Origin: Nostoc sp. JL33
GTDB lineage: Bacteria; Cyanobacteriota; Cyanobacteriia; Cyanobacteriales; Nostocaceae
NCBI RefSeq assembly: GCF_017114985.1
Contig: NZ_JABXKP010000077.1
Coordinates: forward strand, 1 to 64,000
Reading direction: 5' to 3'
DNA: 64,000 nt
The notes beneath the pieces are model-generated. The model was not told where the DNA came from. It worked only from the letters and a program-made list of their open reading frames with translations, and made no database searches. Position numbers and translations under genes: made by a program. Below, in pieces: positions 28,135 through 37,475 of this stretch; positions within the stretch are counted from its first letter, which is position 1; each line of letters starts with the position of its first letter.

Positions 28135-28457
28135 ATCACTATCGCCAAATAGTCCGTGCGTTAATCTATGAGTATGCCAAGTATAAACCTTCTAACGGTC
28201 AAATTGAAACGGAGGCAATTGTTGACCCAGAAACAGACCATTATGAAGTAATGCATATAGGTTGGGATGGGCAACGTCGGGTACATGGTTGTGTCATACA
28301 TATCGATATTATTCAAGGGAAAATTTGGATTCAACACGATGGTACAAATCGTCCGGTTGCTGAGGAATTGTTAGAAGCTGGGGTTCCCAAAGAGGATATT
28401 ATTTTGGGTTTTCATCCACCTCAAGTACGTCAATATACTGATTTTGGTGTAGCTTAA
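28122..28457 (+). CDS. xisI: XisI family protein
   Basis: This 111-residue protein has the XisI signature: MDTLNHYRQIVRALIYEYA at the start, then HYEVMHIGWDGQRRVHGCVI, ending WIQHDGTNRPVAEELLEAGV. It is the standard partner of XisH and overlaps its 3' end, so the two are translationally coupled. The molecular role is not settled; pairing with a nuclease-like protein resembles a regulator or antitoxin arrangement, which is speculation. Confidence 0.9.
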   Translation: MDTLNHYRQIVRALIYEYAKYKPSNGQIETEAIVDPETDHYEVMHIGWDGQRRVHGCVIHIDIIQGKIWIQHDGTNRPVAEELLEAGVPKEDIILGFHPPQVRQYTDFGVA

Positions 28458-28510
28458 TATCCTTGGTTTATAAAATTTAACCCTGTTTTGTCACTCTCGG
28501 AAAACAATAA

Positions 28511-28529
28511 TCTCAGGCTGATTCTGAGA
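28511..28529 (+). terminator. Weak candidate terminator after xisI
   Basis: TCTCAG-GCTGATT-CTGAGA forms a 6-bp stem followed by CTTTGATTT. The T tract is interrupted, so termination is uncertain. Confidence 0.3.
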
Positions 28530-28724
28530 CTTTGATTTCATCAAGGTTTGAGGCTTTATTTTCTAACATAAACTAAAATTTATAGACAAAACGTGGAAAT
28601 TAAAGCCCTGTAACCGTTTGGGCGATTAGATTCTCCCAATCTGACAAAAGAGGGTTAATCATGTTATAAATCATGCCCAAAAAGGGAACTCTAACTTGAA
28701 ATCAGTTAAAGGAAGTTTTTGATG

Positions 28725-31250
28725 ATGAAAGCGATGTCTACGACGGGCTACGCCTACGCTTTTCTATCTACACTTACAATCGGCTTCTTGAGTTCCGTGG
28801 TACTACCAGCGATACTCCTTTGGAGTCGCTGCGCGATCGCACAGGTGACATCTGATGGTACAACTAACACCATTGTTAATTCAAATGCTAATAATTTTAC
28901 AATTCTTAATGGTATTGAAAAAGGTAATAATTTATTTCACAGCTTCAGTAATTTCTCTGTACCTACGGGCGCTTGGGCCAGATTTGATTTAATTAACACA
29001 CCAAATATTACAACCATATTTAGCCGGGTTACAGGTGGAAATGTTTCCAATATTGATGGGTTAATTCGCACACTTAATAGTAGTAACCCGGTGAGTTTGT
29101 TTTTGATGAATCCTGCGGGGATTGTGTTTGGGGCAAATGCCCGCTTGAATATTGGCGGCTCCTTTGTAGGAACGACGGCGAATAGTATTAACTTTGCCGA
29201 TGGTATTGAGTTTAGCGCGATTAATTCCCAAGCTACCCCACTGTTGAGCATCAATGTTCCTATTGGTCTGCAATTGGGCAGCAATCCTGCATCAATCACC
29301 GTTCAAGGCACAGGACACTCTTTGACCAATCCCGGTGGACTGGCTCTTGTCACTCAAAATCCGAGTGCGACAGAATTGCGGGTACAGCCGGGAAAAACCC
29401 TAGCTTTGGTGGGTGGCAATCTGGGGTTGAAGGGGGCAACTCTGACCGCCAAGCAAGGACAAATAGAATTAGGCAGTGTGAGTGGTGCAGGATTGGTTAG
29501 TTTGCTCCCAACTGCACGTGGCTATACTTTGGGATATGAAAATGGGCAAAGCTTTGATGATATTCAGCTAGCAAAGCGATCGCTATTAGATATAAGCGGG
29601 GTGAATGCAGGTTCGGTTCAAATTCGGGGGCGACACATTCAATTCAGCGATGGCTCTCTGGTGCTGACGCGAAATTTTGGCAATCTCCCCGGCGGCGACA
29701 TTCGCCTTCAGGCTACAGAGGCGATTGATTTGATTGGCAGAACAGCTGATACCACAATTCCGAGTGGGGTGCGTACTGAAGCTGTGGGTGTCGGAGCTAG
29801 TGGGAACATCAGTGTAATTACTCCCCGTCTTACCCTTCAGGTGGGAGGGGGGTTGAATAGCATTTCAGTTGGAGTGGCTCCCAGTGGCAATATCCACATT
29901 GATGCAACAGCGATTGAACTGTCTGGCTTCTCACCAATCAATCCAAATAGCGTTAGTAGTCTTTCTACTTCTGGCTTTGGTTCTGGGAACACTGGCGATA
30001 TCTCCGTCAATGCCAATAGTTTACTGGTGTCAAATGGTGCCTCACTGATTTCAGCTACATTTGGCAGTGGCTCCAGTGGTAAAGTGGCAATTCGCACCAA
30101 TCACACCACTGTCATGGGACAAAGCCCCTCTGGACTATATAGCAACATTAGCTCAATCACTTTTGCGACCGGAAACGCCAAAACTTTGACCCTAGATACC
30201 GCCAAGTTGCAAATTCTGGATGGGGGAGCAGTTGGGGCAACCACATTTTTTGCAGGTAATGGGGGAGATATAAGCATTAACGCCACGGAATCCATCGATA
30301 TCAGTGGTCGCAGTCCGAGCAATAACAGCAGTATCAACTCATCTACCACTCGACTATCTCCAATACTGCGGCAAAAATTCCATCTACCGGATCAACTCAC
30401 GGCGAATGCGGGTAATGTGAGCATTACCACGCCGAACCTGACGGTGACAAATGGCGGGATGGTCAGTGTCACTAGTCAGGGTAGCGGCAATGGTGGCAGT
30501 CTCAACATCACAGCCAATACTATCCGATTAGACCGTATTGGAAGCATCCAGGCACAAACAGAATCAGGTAATGGAGGTAATATCGCCTTACAAGTTGGGA
30601 AGTTGTTGGTGCTGCGTCACAATAGCGCGATCGCAGCAACAGCAGGCGGTAATGGTGATGGAGGTAATATAAACATTAATGCACCCATCATTGTTGGATT
30701 AGAAAACAGTGACATTATTGCTAATGCTTTTAATGGTAATGGCGGTAACATCAACATTACCATTAAAAGCATCTTTGGGCTGAAGTTCCACGACCAACTC
30801 ACGTCAGAAAGTGACATCAGTGCCAGTTCCCAATTTGGGGTGAGTGGCACTGTTCAAGTTAATACTATCGGTATCGATCCAAATTCCGGCTTAGTCGAAC
30901 TACCAGCAAATGTCACCGATCCATCCCAGCAAATTGCTACAGGTTGTTCTAATAATACTGGCAGCAGTTTTGTGGCAACGGGACGGGGTGGTGTGCCACC
31001 AAATCCCGTTCAACAAGTGACAAGCGATGTCTACGACGGGCTACGCCTACGCACTTGGTCTGACATCCGCGACATCTCTGCATTCCGCCAAACTGGGGAA
31101 GTCACGGCACAAATACCCGAATCTCCAGAGGTTCTTATCCAAGCTACTTCTTGGCATCGTAATGCCCAAGGCAAAATCGAGTTAGTTGCAGATAAATCTC
31201 CTACTCAGGTGCAACAACCATTAACCTGTGCTGCTGTTGGCAAAATTTAA
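28725..31250 (+). CDS. TpsA exoprotein 4 (mosaic)
   Basis: From ATG 28725 this is an 841-residue TPS exoprotein (earlier in-frame starts at 28719 and 28722 are possible). The signal peptide and TPS domain up to about residue 160 match TpsA 2, 3 and 5. From there to about residue 730 it follows TpsA 1 closely (SGAGLVSLLPTARG, NPGGLALVTQN, TVMGQSPSGLYSNISS). The C-terminal QQIATGCSNNTGSSFVATG block then matches TpsA 2. It is thus a recombinant of at least two paralogues. It shares two C-terminal Cys with the others. A short repeat codes for AMSTTGYAYA at the N-terminus and SDVYDGLRLR near the C-terminus. Confidence 0.92.
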   Translation: MKAMSTTGYAYAFLSTLTIGFLSSVVLPAILLWSRCAIAQVTSDGTTNTIVNSNANNFTILNGIEKGNNLFHSFSNFSVPTGAWARFDLINTPNITTIFSRVTGGNVSNIDGLIRTLNSSNPVSLFLMNPAGIVFGANARLNIGGSFVGTTANSINFADGIEFSAINSQATPLLSINVPIGLQLGSNPASITVQGTGHSLTNPGGLALVTQNPSATELRVQPGKTLALVGGNLGLKGATLTAKQGQIELGSVSGAGLVSLLPTARGYTLGYENGQSFDDIQLAKRSLLDISGVNAGSVQIRGRHIQFSDGSLVLTRNFGNLPGGDIRLQATEAIDLIGRTADTTIPSGVRTEAVGVGASGNISVITPRLTLQVGGGLNSISVGVAPSGNIHIDATAIELSGFSPINPNSVSSLSTSGFGSGNTGDISVNANSLLVSNGASLISATFGSGSSGKVAIRTNHTTVMGQSPSGLYSNISSITFATGNAKTLTLDTAKLQILDGGAVGATTFFAGNGGDISINATESIDISGRSPSNNSSINSSTTRLSPILRQKFHLPDQLTANAGNVSITTPNLTVTNGGMVSVTSQGSGNGGSLNITANTIRLDRIGSIQAQTESGNGGNIALQVGKLLVLRHNSAIAATAGGNGDGGNININAPIIVGLENSDIIANAFNGNGGNINITIKSIFGLKFHDQLTSESDISASSQFGVSGTVQVNTIGIDPNSGLVELPANVTDPSQQIATGCSNNTGSSFVATGRGGVPPNPVQQVTSDVYDGLRLRTWSDIRDISAFRQTGEVTAQIPESPEVLIQATSWHRNAQGKIELVADKSPTQVQQPLTCAAVGKI
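28731..28759 (+). repeat. Short interspersed repeat in TpsA 4 signal region
   Basis: Full 29-bp copy read as AMSTTGYAYA. Confidence 0.8.
31024..31052 (+). repeat. Short interspersed repeat in TpsA 4 C-terminus
   Basis: Full 29-bp copy, identical to the one at 28731-28759 in the same gene but read in a different frame (SDVYDGLRLR). Confidence 0.82.
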
Positions 31251-31315
31251 TCATGTTATTAATCATGCCCGAAAAGGGAACTCTAACTTGAAATCAGTTA
31301 AAGGAAGTTTTGGTG

Positions 31316-33859
31316 ATGAGAGCGATGTCTAACGACAAGCCGCAAAGCGTCTACGCTTTTCTATCTGCACTTACAACTGGGTTCTTGAGTTCCGCTCTGA
31401 TACTACCAGCGATACTGCTTTGGAGTCGCTGCGCGATCGCTCAGGTGACATCCGATGGTACAACCAACACCAGTGTTAACCAAAGTGGTAATAATTTCAC
31501 AATTCTTAATGGGATTGAAAAAGGTAATAATTTATTTCACAGCTTCAGTAATTTCTCTGTGCCTACGGGTGGTTCAGCCAGATTTGATTTAATTAACACA
31601 CCAAATATTACAACCATATTTAGCCGGGTTACAGGTGGAAATGTTTCCAATATTGATGGGTTAATTCGCACACTTAATAGTAGTAACCCGGTGAGTTTGT
31701 TTTTGATGAATCCTGCGGGGATTGTGTTTGGGGCAAATGCCCGCTTGAATATTGGCGGCTCCTTTGTGGGAACCACGGCGAATAGTATTAAGTTTAGTGA
31801 TGGGACAGAATTTAGTGCGACTAATCCTGGTGCTACACCGTTGTTGACGATAAGTGTGCCCATCGGCTTACAGTTGGGTCAAAATCCAGGGGGAATTACC
31901 GTGCAAGGCAGTGGACATCACCTGACCGGCGGAAATTTTACCCCCACAGATCGCAGCAATAATCCCATCGGGTTACAAGTTGGGGCAGGTAATACACTGG
32001 TGTTTGTAGGCGGTGAGGTTAACTTGTCCGGTGGCATTGCAGCCATTGCTGGTGGCGGCCATCTGGAAATAGGCAGTGTCAGCGATGGGCTAGTCAGACT
32101 CAATCCCACAGAGCAGGGCTGGGTCGGGGATTACTCATCGGTGCGGCAATTCAACGATATCCATCTCGCCCAGCAATCGCTTCTCGATGCAAGCGGTAGC
32201 AGAGACTCCATCCAATTACAAGGACGGAATATCAACTTCACCGAGGGTTCTGTTGCCTTGATCCAAAACTTTGGTACACAACCGTCCGGGGGAATTACAG
32301 TCCATGCCACTGAGTCCATTAACCTCACGGGGAATACACCCGATGGTAGACTGGGGAGCCTGATCCAAATCGAGAACTTAGGAACGGGTCAGACGGGGGA
32401 TATTAGCGTCTTTGCAGCGCAGCTATCCATCCAAAATGGAGGAGGAATCGGTACTCGGACGTTTACTCAAACACTTGGTGGCAATATAACAGTCAATGTT
32501 GCAGGGTTGATCGATATCGATGGCTTTGCCGCCGCCAACCCAGCCAATCCGTCCTCGATTGCAACATTCACATCTAACTCCGCCAACGCAGGCAACCTTA
32601 CAGTCTCAACCGGCAACCTGAGAATTCTGAATGGTGGCAGTTTGTTCTCTATAACCAGAGGCTCTGGACAGGCTGGAACCTTACGAATTAATGCAGAAGA
32701 CTTAATCGAAATCGCTGGACAAAACCCCATTATATTGTCACCAAGTCAGTTGCTTTCAGCGACTGTCAGATCTGGAAATGCCAATAACGTGTTTGTCAAT
32801 ACGTCCAGATTAGTGATTCGAGACGGTGGATTCCTAGGGTCTGACACCGTTGGTACGGGTTCAGCAGCTAGCGTGACGATTAATGCTTTAAAGTCCGTAG
32901 ATATCCACGGTAGAAGTGCCGGATCGATCGTACCTAGCCGCATCATTTCAACCGCCCAAATTATCGTTCCACCCACTCAAGCTGGCTTTGGACTGCCTCT
33001 CATTCCCAGTGGTAACGCTGGTTCCCTAACCATTAACACACCTTCGTTACACATCACAGATGGGGCATTTATCAGCGTCAAAAATGATGGTCCAGGCAAC
33101 GCCGGAGATTTGCAAGTTAACGCCAACTCTATTTTCCTTGACAACCAAGGCGCTATCACCGCATCAACCGCCTCTGGAAACGGAGGTAATGTCAGATTAA
33201 ACTTACAAGAGGATCTGCTGATGCGTCACAATAGCCTGATTTCCGCCACTGCTGCGGGCAACGGGAATGGTGGTAACTTGTCAATTAACGCACCGGTGAT
33301 TGTTGGGTTAGAAAACAGCGATATCATTGCCAATGCAGTCCAAGGTCAGGGCGGTAACATTAACATTAGTACTCAAGGTTTATTTGGGCTGAAGTTGGGC
33401 GATCGCCTCACCAGAGAAAGCGACATCACCGCCAGTTCCGAATTTGGCATTAACGGTACAGTTGATATTAACAATTTTGGAGTTGACCCCAATTCCGGTT
33501 TAGTAGAATTACCAACAAATGTCACCGATCCATCCCAGCAAATTGCTACAGGTTGCGCGAGTAATCAAGGCAGTCGTTTTGTGGCCACGGGGCGGGGTGG
33601 TATACCGCAAAATCCAACGCAGGAAATTGGCAGCGATGTCTACGACGGGCTACGCCGGAGCACTTGGTCTGATATCCGCGACATCTCTGCATACCGCAAA
33701 ACTAGCGAAGTGACAGTACAAATACCAGCACCCTCAGAAACTCTTATCCAAGCTACTTCTTGGCATCGCAACGCCCAAGGCAAAATTGAGTTAGTTGCAG
33801 ATAAATCTCCTACTCAGGTGCAACAACCATTAAACTGTGCTACTCTTCCCAGGAGTTAA
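31316..33859 (+). CDS. TpsA exoprotein 5
   Basis: From ATG 31316 the protein has 847 residues (an in-frame TTG lies at 31310). The signal region carries a variant repeat (AMSNDKPQSVYAF). The TPS domain matches TpsA 2-4. The passenger from about residue 195 is distinct (TGGNFTPTDRSNNPIGLQVG and HATESINLTGNTPDGRLG). The C-terminus again has QQIATGCASNQGSRFVATG, SDVYDGLRRSTWSDIRD and final LNCATLPRS. It ends the array and faces the convergent Uma2-type gene with a 9-base gap. Confidence 0.92.
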   Translation: MRAMSNDKPQSVYAFLSALTTGFLSSALILPAILLWSRCAIAQVTSDGTTNTSVNQSGNNFTILNGIEKGNNLFHSFSNFSVPTGGSARFDLINTPNITTIFSRVTGGNVSNIDGLIRTLNSSNPVSLFLMNPAGIVFGANARLNIGGSFVGTTANSIKFSDGTEFSATNPGATPLLTISVPIGLQLGQNPGGITVQGSGHHLTGGNFTPTDRSNNPIGLQVGAGNTLVFVGGEVNLSGGIAAIAGGGHLEIGSVSDGLVRLNPTEQGWVGDYSSVRQFNDIHLAQQSLLDASGSRDSIQLQGRNINFTEGSVALIQNFGTQPSGGITVHATESINLTGNTPDGRLGSLIQIENLGTGQTGDISVFAAQLSIQNGGGIGTRTFTQTLGGNITVNVAGLIDIDGFAAANPANPSSIATFTSNSANAGNLTVSTGNLRILNGGSLFSITRGSGQAGTLRINAEDLIEIAGQNPIILSPSQLLSATVRSGNANNVFVNTSRLVIRDGGFLGSDTVGTGSAASVTINALKSVDIHGRSAGSIVPSRIISTAQIIVPPTQAGFGLPLIPSGNAGSLTINTPSLHITDGAFISVKNDGPGNAGDLQVNANSIFLDNQGAITASTASGNGGNVRLNLQEDLLMRHNSLISATAAGNGNGGNLSINAPVIVGLENSDIIANAVQGQGGNINISTQGLFGLKLGDRLTRESDITASSEFGINGTVDINNFGVDPNSGLVELPTNVTDPSQQIATGCASNQGSRFVATGRGGIPQNPTQEIGSDVYDGLRRSTWSDIRDISAYRKTSEVTVQIPAPSETLIQATSWHRNAQGKIELVADKSPTQVQQPLNCATLPRS
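33633..33656 (+). repeat. Short interspersed repeat in TpsA 5 C-terminus
   Basis: GCGATGTCTACGACGGGCTA plus CGCC, read as SDVYDGLR. Confidence 0.78.
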
Positions 33860-33868
33860 TTTTTGAGG

Positions 33869-34585
33869 CTAACGGTCTAATTCCCCAAAGCGATCGCGAT
33901 ACTGCTGGAGCAGTGCTTGCATATCCTGCAATTCTTGCTCGGCTTGCTCTGCTCGTTGACGTTCCTGTTCTGCCCGTTGACGTTCCTGCTCTGCCCGTTG
34001 ACGTTCCTGTTCTGCCCGTTGCTCCAACTCTACCGGACTCAAAAATTGCCGCCCATCTGGACGGTAAATTACCAGTTCATGGTTGCCCACTGCGAACCGA
34101 ATCCCCAATAGAGGACTCGTCCACCCATCCATCTGAGCAATTGGTAGCAATTGTTCATCTTGTCGTCGCCAACCTTTGAGTTCGTAGCGGTCTGGATCAT
34201 ACTGATAATATTCTTCCACCCCATAAGTTTGGTAAAACTCTAGCTTGCGTTCCATCTCCTCTGCATTGTTGCTGGGTGAGAGAATTTCGTATACCACTTG
34301 TGGAGCAATGTTGTCTTCCTGCCACTGTTTGTAAGATCCCCGCCGTCCCTTAGGTCTACCAAACACCACCATTGTATCCGGTGCAACTGGTGAGATTAAG
34401 CGCGATTTCACCGGGAACCATAGCAAATCTCCCGCCACAAACACGTTAGGTTGATCAGCAAACAGAATTTCCAGATTTTCCTTAATTAGGACGATCCAAC
34501 GAAACTGTTCGGTATTGTCAGCCATTCGTTTGCCGTCGCTGTCGGGAAAATGTAAATCTGCATCCGTGCGAAAGAAGGTGGTCAT
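33869..34585 (-). CDS. Uma2 family (DUF820) putative endonuclease
   Basis: This 238-residue protein belongs to the Uma2/DUF820 family, a PD-(D/E)XK nuclease-fold group strongly expanded in cyanobacteria with no firmly assigned role. The core lies in residues 20-180: SPVAPDTMVVFG supplies the Asp and APQVVYEILSPSN the Glu strand, with RKLEFYQTYGVEEYYQYDPD following. The last 50 residues are a coiled coil made of AEQERQR heptads, encoded by three or so 21-bp tandem repeats (about 33954-34022). It is convergent with the TpsA array and divergent from the CHAT gene. It may be a passenger of the locus. Confidence 0.85.
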   Translation of the reverse strand: MTTFFRTDADLHFPDSDGKRMADNTEQFRWIVLIKENLEILFADQPNVFVAGDLLWFPVKSRLISPVAPDTMVVFGRPKGRRGSYKQWQEDNIAPQVVYEILSPSNNAEEMERKLEFYQTYGVEEYYQYDPDRYELKGWRRQDEQLLPIAQMDGWTSPLLGIRFAVGNHELVIYRPDGRQFLSPVELEQRAEQERQRAEQERQRAEQERQRAEQAEQELQDMQALLQQYRDRFGELDR

Positions 34586-34731
34586 AGGTTAACCCGGAAT
34601 GACACAGTGTTTTAATTGTATGCGATCGCCTGCGACGTGATAGATCCGATTATGAATTGGGCAATATAACTCTGTTGATATCTCAAATACTTTTACTGTG
34701 AGTGTTCAAAATAAAATCTTGGTAATTTTTT

Positions 34732-37284
34732 ATGGCTTTCGGAATTAAACAAACTCGTTGGCTATATATGAGCCTCAGTATTTTAAGTTTGTGTTTAGCA
34801 TTTACCATTACACCTGTAAAAGCATCTCCACCAGTAATAACCCCAGTTCTCTCTTCTTCCCTAGCAACCAACGGGCTAGAACAAGGACGAAATCTCTACC
34901 AATCGGGGCGCTTTGCAGAAGCAATCACAGCTTGGCAAACGGCATCACAACAGTACCATACCCAAGGCGATCGCCTTAACGAAGCTCTCAGCTTAAGTTA
35001 CCTTTCACTGGCACAACAGGAACTTAATCAATGGCAAGCAGCCCAAGAGTCTATTGAGCAAAGTCTGAAACTGTTGCAAACAAATAAACCCTCTGGTGAT
35101 GCAATTCTTTGGGCACAAGCACTCAATACCCAAGCAAATTTGCAATTACACATTGGCAAACCCGAAACCGCCCTCGAAAGTTGGCAAAAAGCTGAAAAGT
35201 TTTATGAACAAGCCGGCGACAAAATGGGCAGCCTGGGTAGTCAAATCAACCAGGCACAAGCTTTACAAAGTTTAGGATTTTACCGCCGTTCTAAACAACA
35301 GTTGGAGGTGCTGACTCAAAAACTCCAAGGGATGCCGGATAATGAAATCAAAGTTAGTGGATTGCGATCGCTTGCTTCAGCCTTGCAAATGATTGGCGAT
35401 GGCAACACTCAACAGCTTTTAGAGCAAAGTTTAGCGATCGCTAACAAAATTGCAGCCAAACCCCAATTGAGTTCTATCCTGATCAGCTTGGGGCAAACTG
35501 CCGTTGACTTGCAAGATCCAGAAGCAGCGTTGGATTACTTTGAACAGGCTCAACTCTTAGCCACCAACCCAAGTGATCAGTTGCAAGCGCGTTTAGCTCA
35601 GTTTAAACTTTTCCTCGATTACGACAAACCTGAGTTGGCTACCCCACTTGCACCTCAACTACTCCAACAACTTCGGGAACTGCCCCCCAGTCACACCTCC
35701 CTCTACGCAGCGATCAATTTTGTTGGCACCGTCACCCTGAATCGCCAGTCAAATCCTGTCCAAATCCTACCGCTCAAAGATTTGGCGCAACTGATGGCAG
35801 TCACAGTCAAGTCTGCACAGCAGATCCAAGATGCTCAAGCAGAAGCTTATGCACTACATCAGTGGGCAAAACTCTATCGTCGTACACAGCAAATATCTCA
35901 AGCACAGGAATTAGCTGAGAAATCTCTCAATATTGCCCGTAAACTCCAAGCTAACGATATCATTGCTCAATCTGCCTGGCAGGTGGGACAGTTGTATAAG
36001 CAACAAGGCGATCGCTCCAAAGCAATTACTACGTATACGGAAGCGGTCAATGCCTTAAAAGCACTGCGGGGGGATTTGGTGGCTATCAACCCTGATGTCC
36101 AGTTCTCTTTTCGCAGCAGTGTGGAGCCTGTCTACCGGGAACTGGTTGATTTACTTCTAGAGAATCAACCGAGTCAAGCAGAACTGATGCAAGCTCGTGA
36201 ATTGATTGAGGCACTCCAAATTGCGGAACTCGATAACTTTTTTCGGGAAGCCTGTTTAGATAGAACTCAACAGATTGATCAGGTTGATCCGACTGCAACC
36301 GTCATTTATCCGATCATCCTGCCAGATCGTTTAACAATAATCCTCTCGAAAGCAGGGCAACCACTCCGTTCCTATGTTACTCAGAAATCTCAAGCTGAAA
36401 TTGAGCAGACTTTAGACAACTTTTTGGTTGCTCTTAACCCCGTCTCGGATTCCCAAGACCGCGATCGAGTGTCCCAACAGATTTATGATTGGTTGATTCG
36501 TCCAGCCGAAGGAGATAAAGCATTTATTGATACCAAGACATTGGTGTTTGTTTTGGATGGTCGGTTGCGGAACATTCCCATAGCAGCTCTATATGACGGT
36601 AAGCAATATCTAATCGAGAAATATGCTGTGGCGCTCTCACCAGGATTGCAACTAATGGCTACGCGATCGCTTCATCAAAATCATCTGAGTGCGATCGTGG
36701 GTGGCATTAGCCAAGCTCGCGCTGGCTTTAGTGCTTTGCCCGCAGTGGAATCAGAAGTGAAACAAATCTCCAAGGCGGTGTCGTCTTCTGTGTTGCTAAA
36801 CCAGCAATTCACCAGTCAAGCCCTGGCTGAACGCGTGAAATCCAGTAGCGCTAGTATTGTCCACCTAGCAACCCACGGACAGTTTAGTTCTCGGCTCGAA
36901 GATACCTTCTTGCTCACTTGGGATGGACAAATGAACGTTAAAGAGTTATCTGAACTCCTGAAAAATCGGGGTAGCGATCCATCGAAAGCCATCGAGTTGC
37001 TGGTACTAAGTGCCTGCGATACAGCAGCAGGAGACGATCGCGCCGTCCTTGGACTAGCGGGCTTGGCTGTCAAATCTGGCGCTCGCTCAACTATTGCCAC
37101 CCTATGGCCTGTCAAAGATCAGGCAGCCGCGCTCCTCATGACTCGCTTCTATGACCAACTGCGACAACCCAAAATCACTAAAGCTGAAGCACTAAGACAA
37201 GCACAAATTAGCTTAATTCGCCAAACTGATTTTCACGATCCGTTCTTTTGGTCTGGCTTTGTTTTGATTGGCAACTGGACTTAA
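34732..37284 (+). CDS. Exported TPR-CHAT domain (caspase-like) protein
   Basis: The 850-residue protein has an N-terminal signal (hydrophobic residues 11-32, ending near VKA). TPR repeats follow (about 45-440), and a C-terminal CHAT domain occupies about 560-850. CHAT proteins are caspase-fold peptidases, and the catalytic dyad is visible: H715 in HLATHGQF and C762 in LSACDTA. The ending DPFFWSGFVLIGNW is typical. In cyanobacteria, CHAT-TPR genes are often beside TPS exoprotein genes. The signal suggests action in the periplasm or outside, possibly on TpsA proteins, which is inference. The gene lies 146 bases from the divergent Uma2 gene. Confidence 0.92.
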   Translation: MAFGIKQTRWLYMSLSILSLCLAFTITPVKASPPVITPVLSSSLATNGLEQGRNLYQSGRFAEAITAWQTASQQYHTQGDRLNEALSLSYLSLAQQELNQWQAAQESIEQSLKLLQTNKPSGDAILWAQALNTQANLQLHIGKPETALESWQKAEKFYEQAGDKMGSLGSQINQAQALQSLGFYRRSKQQLEVLTQKLQGMPDNEIKVSGLRSLASALQMIGDGNTQQLLEQSLAIANKIAAKPQLSSILISLGQTAVDLQDPEAALDYFEQAQLLATNPSDQLQARLAQFKLFLDYDKPELATPLAPQLLQQLRELPPSHTSLYAAINFVGTVTLNRQSNPVQILPLKDLAQLMAVTVKSAQQIQDAQAEAYALHQWAKLYRRTQQISQAQELAEKSLNIARKLQANDIIAQSAWQVGQLYKQQGDRSKAITTYTEAVNALKALRGDLVAINPDVQFSFRSSVEPVYRELVDLLLENQPSQAELMQARELIEALQIAELDNFFREACLDRTQQIDQVDPTATVIYPIILPDRLTIILSKAGQPLRSYVTQKSQAEIEQTLDNFLVALNPVSDSQDRDRVSQQIYDWLIRPAEGDKAFIDTKTLVFVLDGRLRNIPIAALYDGKQYLIEKYAVALSPGLQLMATRSLHQNHLSAIVGGISQARAGFSALPAVESEVKQISKAVSSSVLLNQQFTSQALAERVKSSSASIVHLATHGQFSSRLEDTFLLTWDGQMNVKELSELLKNRGSDPSKAIELLVLSACDTAAGDDRAVLGLAGLAVKSGARSTIATLWPVKDQAAALLMTRFYDQLRQPKITKAEALRQAQISLIRQTDFHDPFFWSGFVLIGNWT

Positions 37285-37356
37285 GTACGTAAAAATACAG
37301 TACTAATTACAAATGAATTATGCTGTTTTTTTACAGATTGTCCGCTAAATGCCGCC

Positions 37357-37362
37357 TATAAT
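37357..37362 (+). promoter_or_regulatory. Candidate -10 box upstream of the DUF928 gene
   Basis: A TATAAT lies about 114 bases before the DUF928 start codon and 12 bases before a long inverted repeat. The -35 region is weak. Confidence 0.4.
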
Positions 37363-37373
37363 ACTAGTATAAG

Positions 37374-37434
37374 TTTCCTGATTTGACTGTTGCTTGGACT
37401 TATTCTCTGAGCTTCTCTCCAGAGTCAAAGGAAA
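37374..37434 (+). promoter_or_regulatory. Nested hairpin in the DUF928 leader
   Basis: TTTCC-TGA-TTTGACT (37374-37388) pairs with AGTCAAAGGAAA (37423-37434) apart from a 3-base bulge. An inner stem CTCTG/CAGAG (37405-37409, 37420-37424) competes with it by two bases. The structure would form in the untranslated leader about 40 bases before the start codon. Confidence 0.4.
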
Positions 37435-37475
37435 CTTCTTTTGTATCAGATTTCAATTAGATTAGGTCAGACATT

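Noticed and set aside
27715..28457. Evidence for an excisable fdxN-type element
   Set aside because: xisHI alone are widespread; no recombinase gene or paired core sites are visible in the window.
33869..34585. Uma2-type gene as a functional part of the secretion system
   Set aside because: The family is scattered throughout cyanobacterial genomes, and its position on the opposite strand between units fits a passenger.
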